From: Pyropia yezoensis
Lineage: Eukaryota > Rhodophyta > Bangiophyceae > Bangiales > Bangiaceae
Assembly: GCA_009829735.1 (NCBI GenBank)
Contig: CM020619.1
Coordinates: forward strand, 7,058,375 to 7,122,374
Direction: 5' to 3'
DNA: 64,000 nt
The notes below the pieces were generated by a model, which was not told the DNA's origin, did no database searches, and saw nothing but the letters and a program-made list of their open reading frames with translations. Position numbers and translations under genes: made by a program. Positions 60,865 to 64,000 of this stretch are shown piece by piece (position 1 is the first letter of the stretch; the number at the start of each line of letters is the position of its first letter).

Positions 60865-63800
60865 TTACAGTAGGCGTCGTCGCCTCATGTACGGCATGAG
60901 GAGTTCGCGGGGTATATTTGCCGCCTGTTCCCAGGTGGGTGAGTCGTATCCGACCCACATAACCTTGACGTACCAGGGTCCTGGTAGGTCCGGGTCGGTG
61001 TGTCCGACCACGCTCTCTACTTGGTATGGAATCCCATCCGGTCCCACCGAGTCATCTGACCGGTGGGTTGTAAGAGCTTCATGTAGCAACCCAGCCGGTA
61101 CCGGCTGAGGCTGTTCCGGCATCGGAGCAGGTGTGACGTCATTCATGCTGATGCGTTGAATCTCCGTATCGGAGTGTAAGATAACAGAGTGGTCATCTCT
61201 GTGGAGGATCTGGTACGGTCCCTTGACCGGTTGCATAAGCTTGTTCCCTCGGAACTTCTGGTGTCTGATATAGACCCAGTCACCTGTTACCAGGGTTGCG
61301 TTGCGCACCCGTAGTCGGGCGTCGAAGTTCTTCTTATACCGAAGTTGTGTTCTGTCAAGGGCACCCTTGAGCTTAGGAATCATCCACGATAGCTTGGCCA
61401 ACCAAGCTAGGTGGATGCGTTCGGCGGGTCGGCCCTTCGGTGTATCATACCGAGTGCACCTGCCGGGTGGCAGCATCAAGTTACCGACGCCTAGTGGCAT
61501 GACCCACTCCAGCGGAGCAATGTTTGTGCTCCGATGTGGCCTGGCATTGTATGCCAGGGTGAGTACGGACAGAAGCCTGTCCCAAGTGTTCGTGTGCTCG
61601 GCCACGTAGCACTGTAGCATCTTTACGATGGTGCGGTTGAACCGTTCCACCTGCCCGTTGGACTGCGGGTGGTAGTCGGATGTCCGACGTGGTTCGATAC
61701 CGAACATGCCCAGGACCTTAGTACAGAATGCCGACGTAAGGTTTGCTCCGTTATCGGAGAGGAGTTGCTTCATGACTCCGTATGCACTGATCCAGTGGTC
61801 AACCACTGCGTTCATGATCGTGTATGCCGTATCATTCGGGATGGCTGCCGCTCTTGACAGCTTAGTGAAGCGGTCAGACATGACCAGGATGTACCTGTTC
61901 CCTTCTTCCGTTATCGGAAGTGGCCCGAGTATGTCGATAGCGACTTGCTCGTTGGGCCCATCAGGTGGGAATAGCTTCATGGCAGACGCCCGCCTATGTA
62001 GACTAATGCGGTTACGTGCACAGGGGTGGCATCCCCTTACGTGGTCGACCACGTCGACGGCCATTGCTGGCCAGTAGAAGAACCTTCGCATTGCTGCGAA
62101 CATACGTGAACCCCCCGGGTGTCCGGCTGTAGGGTTCTCATGTTCTCGTTTCATGACGGCTTGCCGTAAGGACACGGGAACCACGACTTGATGTCGTCCA
62201 TCGGCGGGTGCCCGCCGGTATATGAGTCCGTCTTCGTTCTCGGAGAAGATGCCGGCCGTACCGGCCAGGAGGTTAGCACGATGACGTCTACAGTCACCGT
62301 CGTTGGCCTGTGCCTCGCGGAAGTCCGCGAGGGTCAATGGGCACGCAAGGTGTGCCATGGTATGGCCAGCCATACCCTGGGTAGCATTACCCACCATGCA
62401 CACCGGTACTACCGGGATGTCCTCGTCCACCGGGCGGGTATCCCCGCTCGGGGTGTCGAGTCGAGACAACGCGTCTCCGAGGTGGTGGGTTGACCCAGCC
62501 TTATACACCGTGCGGTAGTCGTGCTCGGCCATCTTCAGCCTCCATCGGGCTAGCCTCCCATGGCTATCGGAATCCTTGTCACCAAGGTTGAGGAGCCATC
62601 GTAGGGGTTCGTGGTCGGACCTCACGATGAACCTGGAGCCCTCCAGGTATGGACGGAGCAGTTGCACTGCCCATATAACTCCGAGGCATTCACGCTCGGT
62701 GGCACTATAGTTCCGCTCAGCCGGGTTGAGTGTCCGGCTGAAGTACCCTACCGGACGTAGGTCCGGGATAACGTTGTCGGTACCTATCAACGTCTCTCCC
62801 TGTAACAGGGTGCATCCCACTTGTGTATCACACGCATCGACATCGATGACGAAGGTACCCCGTCTATGCGGTAACGCAAGGACGGGTGGGGCTAGTAGGG
62901 CTCGCTTCAGCGACTCGAATGCCTCCTCTTCGCTAGGCGAAGGGGGTTGGAGTACCTTGGGTAAGGTACTGCTCGTAAGAACCGTTAACGGTTTAGCTAT
63001 CCGAGCGAAGTCCTTGACGAACCGTCGGTATACATTGCACATTCCCAGGAAGCTCTTGAGCTGCGTCTGGGTGTTAGGGAACCGGGCATCCCGGAGTGCC
63101 CGGGTATTGGCTTCGAGTACCCCTAGTTTACCAGGGGTTATCTGGTGGCCCAGATACTCGACCGTCTGTTGGAAGAAGGCGCACTTCTTCAGACGCAGGG
63201 TTACCCCGGCGTTCCTCAAGAGGGTGAGTACCTCGTCAACATGTTGTACATGGTCATCCATGTTACGCGAGAAGACGATGACGTCATCGAGGTACACTAG
63301 GCAGTTACGCCACTTCACCCCCGACAGTATGATGTCGATAGCCCGCTGGAATGTAGCGGGGGCGTTGGACAATCCGAAGGGCATCCTTAGGAACTCGTAC
63401 ACTCCACTGTGACAGACGAATGCCGTCTTGGGGATATCCTCGTCCGCCACCGGGATCTGCCAGTATCCGGCATTGCAGTCGATGGTGGTAAACACCGTAG
63501 CCTCCCCCAGGGAGTCGATGCATTCATCCATCCTTGGTAAAGGGTATGAGTCCTTCTTGGTAACCAAGTTGAGGCGTCGATAATCGATGCAAAACCGAGG
63601 GGTTTGATCCTTCTTCGGCACAATAACGACTGGGGCACCCCATTCCGACATCGAAGGTCGGATCACCTTAGCTTCACTCATCCTCTTCACTTCTCCATCA
63701 ACGATCTCTCGTTGCATAGGTCCCGCTCGGTGCGGTTGTGAGCGGGCGGGTCGTGCGCCTGGTACCAGGTCTATACGATGTTGGGTTGCCCCAATGGTCC

Positions 63801-64000
63801 CCAAGGCCCCGCCTGTCCACATAACGTCATGCTTTCTTAGCATCCGTCGTACCCCTTCGGCTACCGAAGGGGGAAGGTGGTCGAGGTCAGCCTCGGCCAG
63901 TGCCTTCAAGGCCTCTTGGTCCTTTGGCGGCAGGTCCGCCGGAGCCGCCGATGGGTTAGGCTTCCCGTCATCGGGTTGCTGTCGCTCGGTGGTCTCGGCG
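60865..64000 (-). CDS. Family E Pol, copy 2, right end outside the window
   Basis: The same RT, RNase H, integrase and chromodomain-like order as copy 1, with YLDD, LLSDNGANLT and HPQSNGQVERFN intact. The frame is open from the last base in view to the stop at 60865, and its translation from MKALAEADLDHLPPSVAEGV onward is identical to copy 1. The protease and gag would lie to the right of the window. Confidence 0.93.
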   Translation of the reverse strand, partial: AETTERQQPDDGKPNPSAAPADLPPKDQEALKALAEADLDHLPPSVAEGVRRMLRKHDVMWTGGALGTIGATQHRIDLVPGARPARSQPHRAGPMQREIVDGEVKRMSEAKVIRPSMSEWGAPVVIVPKKDQTPRFCIDYRRLNLVTKKDSYPLPRMDECIDSLGEATVFTTIDCNAGYWQIPVADEDIPKTAFVCHSGVYEFLRMPFGLSNAPATFQRAIDIILSGVKWRNCLVYLDDVIVFSRNMDDHVQHVDEVLTLLRNAGVTLRLKKCAFFQQTVEYLGHQITPGKLGVLEANTRALRDARFPNTQTQLKSFLGMCNVYRRFVKDFARIAKPLTVLTSSTLPKVLQPPSPSEEEAFESLKRALLAPPVLALPHRRGTFVIDVDACDTQVGCTLLQGETLIGTDNVIPDLRPVGYFSRTLNPAERNYSATERECLGVIWAVQLLRPYLEGSRFIVRSDHEPLRWLLNLGDKDSDSHGRLARWRLKMAEHDYRTVYKAGSTHHLGDALSRLDTPSGDTRPVDEDIPVVPVCMVGNATQGMAGHTMAHLACPLTLADFREAQANDGDCRRHRANLLAGTAGIFSENEDGLIYRRAPADGRHQVVVPVSLRQAVMKREHENPTAGHPGGSRMFAAMRRFFYWPAMAVDVVDHVRGCHPCARNRISLHRRASAMKLFPPDGPNEQVAIDILGPLPITEEGNRYILVMSDRFTKLSRAAAIPNDTAYTIMNAVVDHWISAYGVMKQLLSDNGANLTSAFCTKVLGMFGIEPRRTSDYHPQSNGQVERFNRTIVKMLQCYVAEHTNTWDRLLSVLTLAYNARPHRSTNIAPLEWVMPLGVGNLMLPPGRCTRYDTPKGRPAERIHLAWLAKLSWMIPKLKGALDRTQLRYKKNFDARLRVRNATLVTGDWVYIRHQKFRGNKLMQPVKGPYQILHRDDHSVILHSDTEIQRISMNDVTPAPMPEQPQPVPAGLLHEALTTHRSDDSVGPDGIPYQVESVVGHTDPDLPGPWYVKVMWVGYDSPTWEQAANIPRELLMPYMRRRRLL

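Larger units (their letters stand above)
57519..64000 (-). mobile_element. Family E chromovirus, copy 2 (partial)
   Basis: Repeats 48635-55.12 kb: leader, antisense ORF, hairpin array, pol. The offset is 8884 at the left edge and a constant 8878 from about 59.05 kb on. Every open frame from there to the window end has an identical counterpart in copy 1. Between 57.5 and 59.05 kb differences are mostly single-base losses or gains in homopolymers. No LTR is visible because the left end is in the gap and the right end is beyond the window. Confidence 0.88.

Overview
This is eukaryotic nuclear DNA: very GC-rich, with few introns and long Ala/Gly/Pro/Ser low-complexity stretches inside conserved proteins. 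The best fit is a bangiophyte red alga (Porphyra/Pyropia type). That is inferred from compositional style, near-absence of introns and chromovirus content; no diagnostic marker gene is present. Bases 57019-57518 are a scaffold gap of exactly 500 N, so this is a draft assembly.

Layout. 1-5.0 kb: decayed Ty3/gypsy element on the minus strand (gag, protease, RT, RNase H, integrase running off the left edge). 5.2-5.8 kb: plus-strand remnant of another retroelement protease. 5.8-12.6 kb: patchwork of mobile debris, comprising three copies of a Cys-rich Zn-cluster-like coding module, the 5' LTR and gag of a second retroelement family (family E), and two short inverted-repeat elements. 14.2-35.0 kb: host gene island with an intronless P4-ATPase flippase, NOP56 with one intron, a giant DDB1/SF3B3/CPSF160-superfamily beta-propeller protein (minus strand), a 1.2-kb hAT-like non-autonomous transposon with perfect 8-bp target duplications, and an RRM-RRM-R3H RNA-binding protein. 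35-44 kb: a zinc-ribbon ORF, a SAP-like-domain protein of unknown role, then two truncated genes lying head to head (a glucose/sorbosone dehydrogenase C-terminal half and an MFS transporter fragment with a 27-nt microexon). 44.1-45.3 kb: Tc1-type DD34E transposase. 45.4-48.1 kb: a plus-strand Ty3/gypsy gag-protease (element D, related to the first element). 48.1-64 kb: family E chromovirus on the minus strand, apparently inserted into D. The ORF/pol part is present twice, on either side of the N gap.

The most unusual feature is family E. Between integrase/chromodomain and the 3' LTR it carries an 815-codon ORF on the opposite strand to gag-pol, resembling no protein I recognise. The ORF and pol converge on a small array of hairpin repeats. 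The second copy repeats this arrangement, and from about 59.05 kb to the window end it appears identical to 50.17-55.12 kb. That means either a very young tandem array or one locus assembled twice.

Several frame breaks fall in long C/G homopolymers (26570-26588, 40841-40854, and many single-base differences near the gap). They may be consensus errors and not true pseudogenisation.
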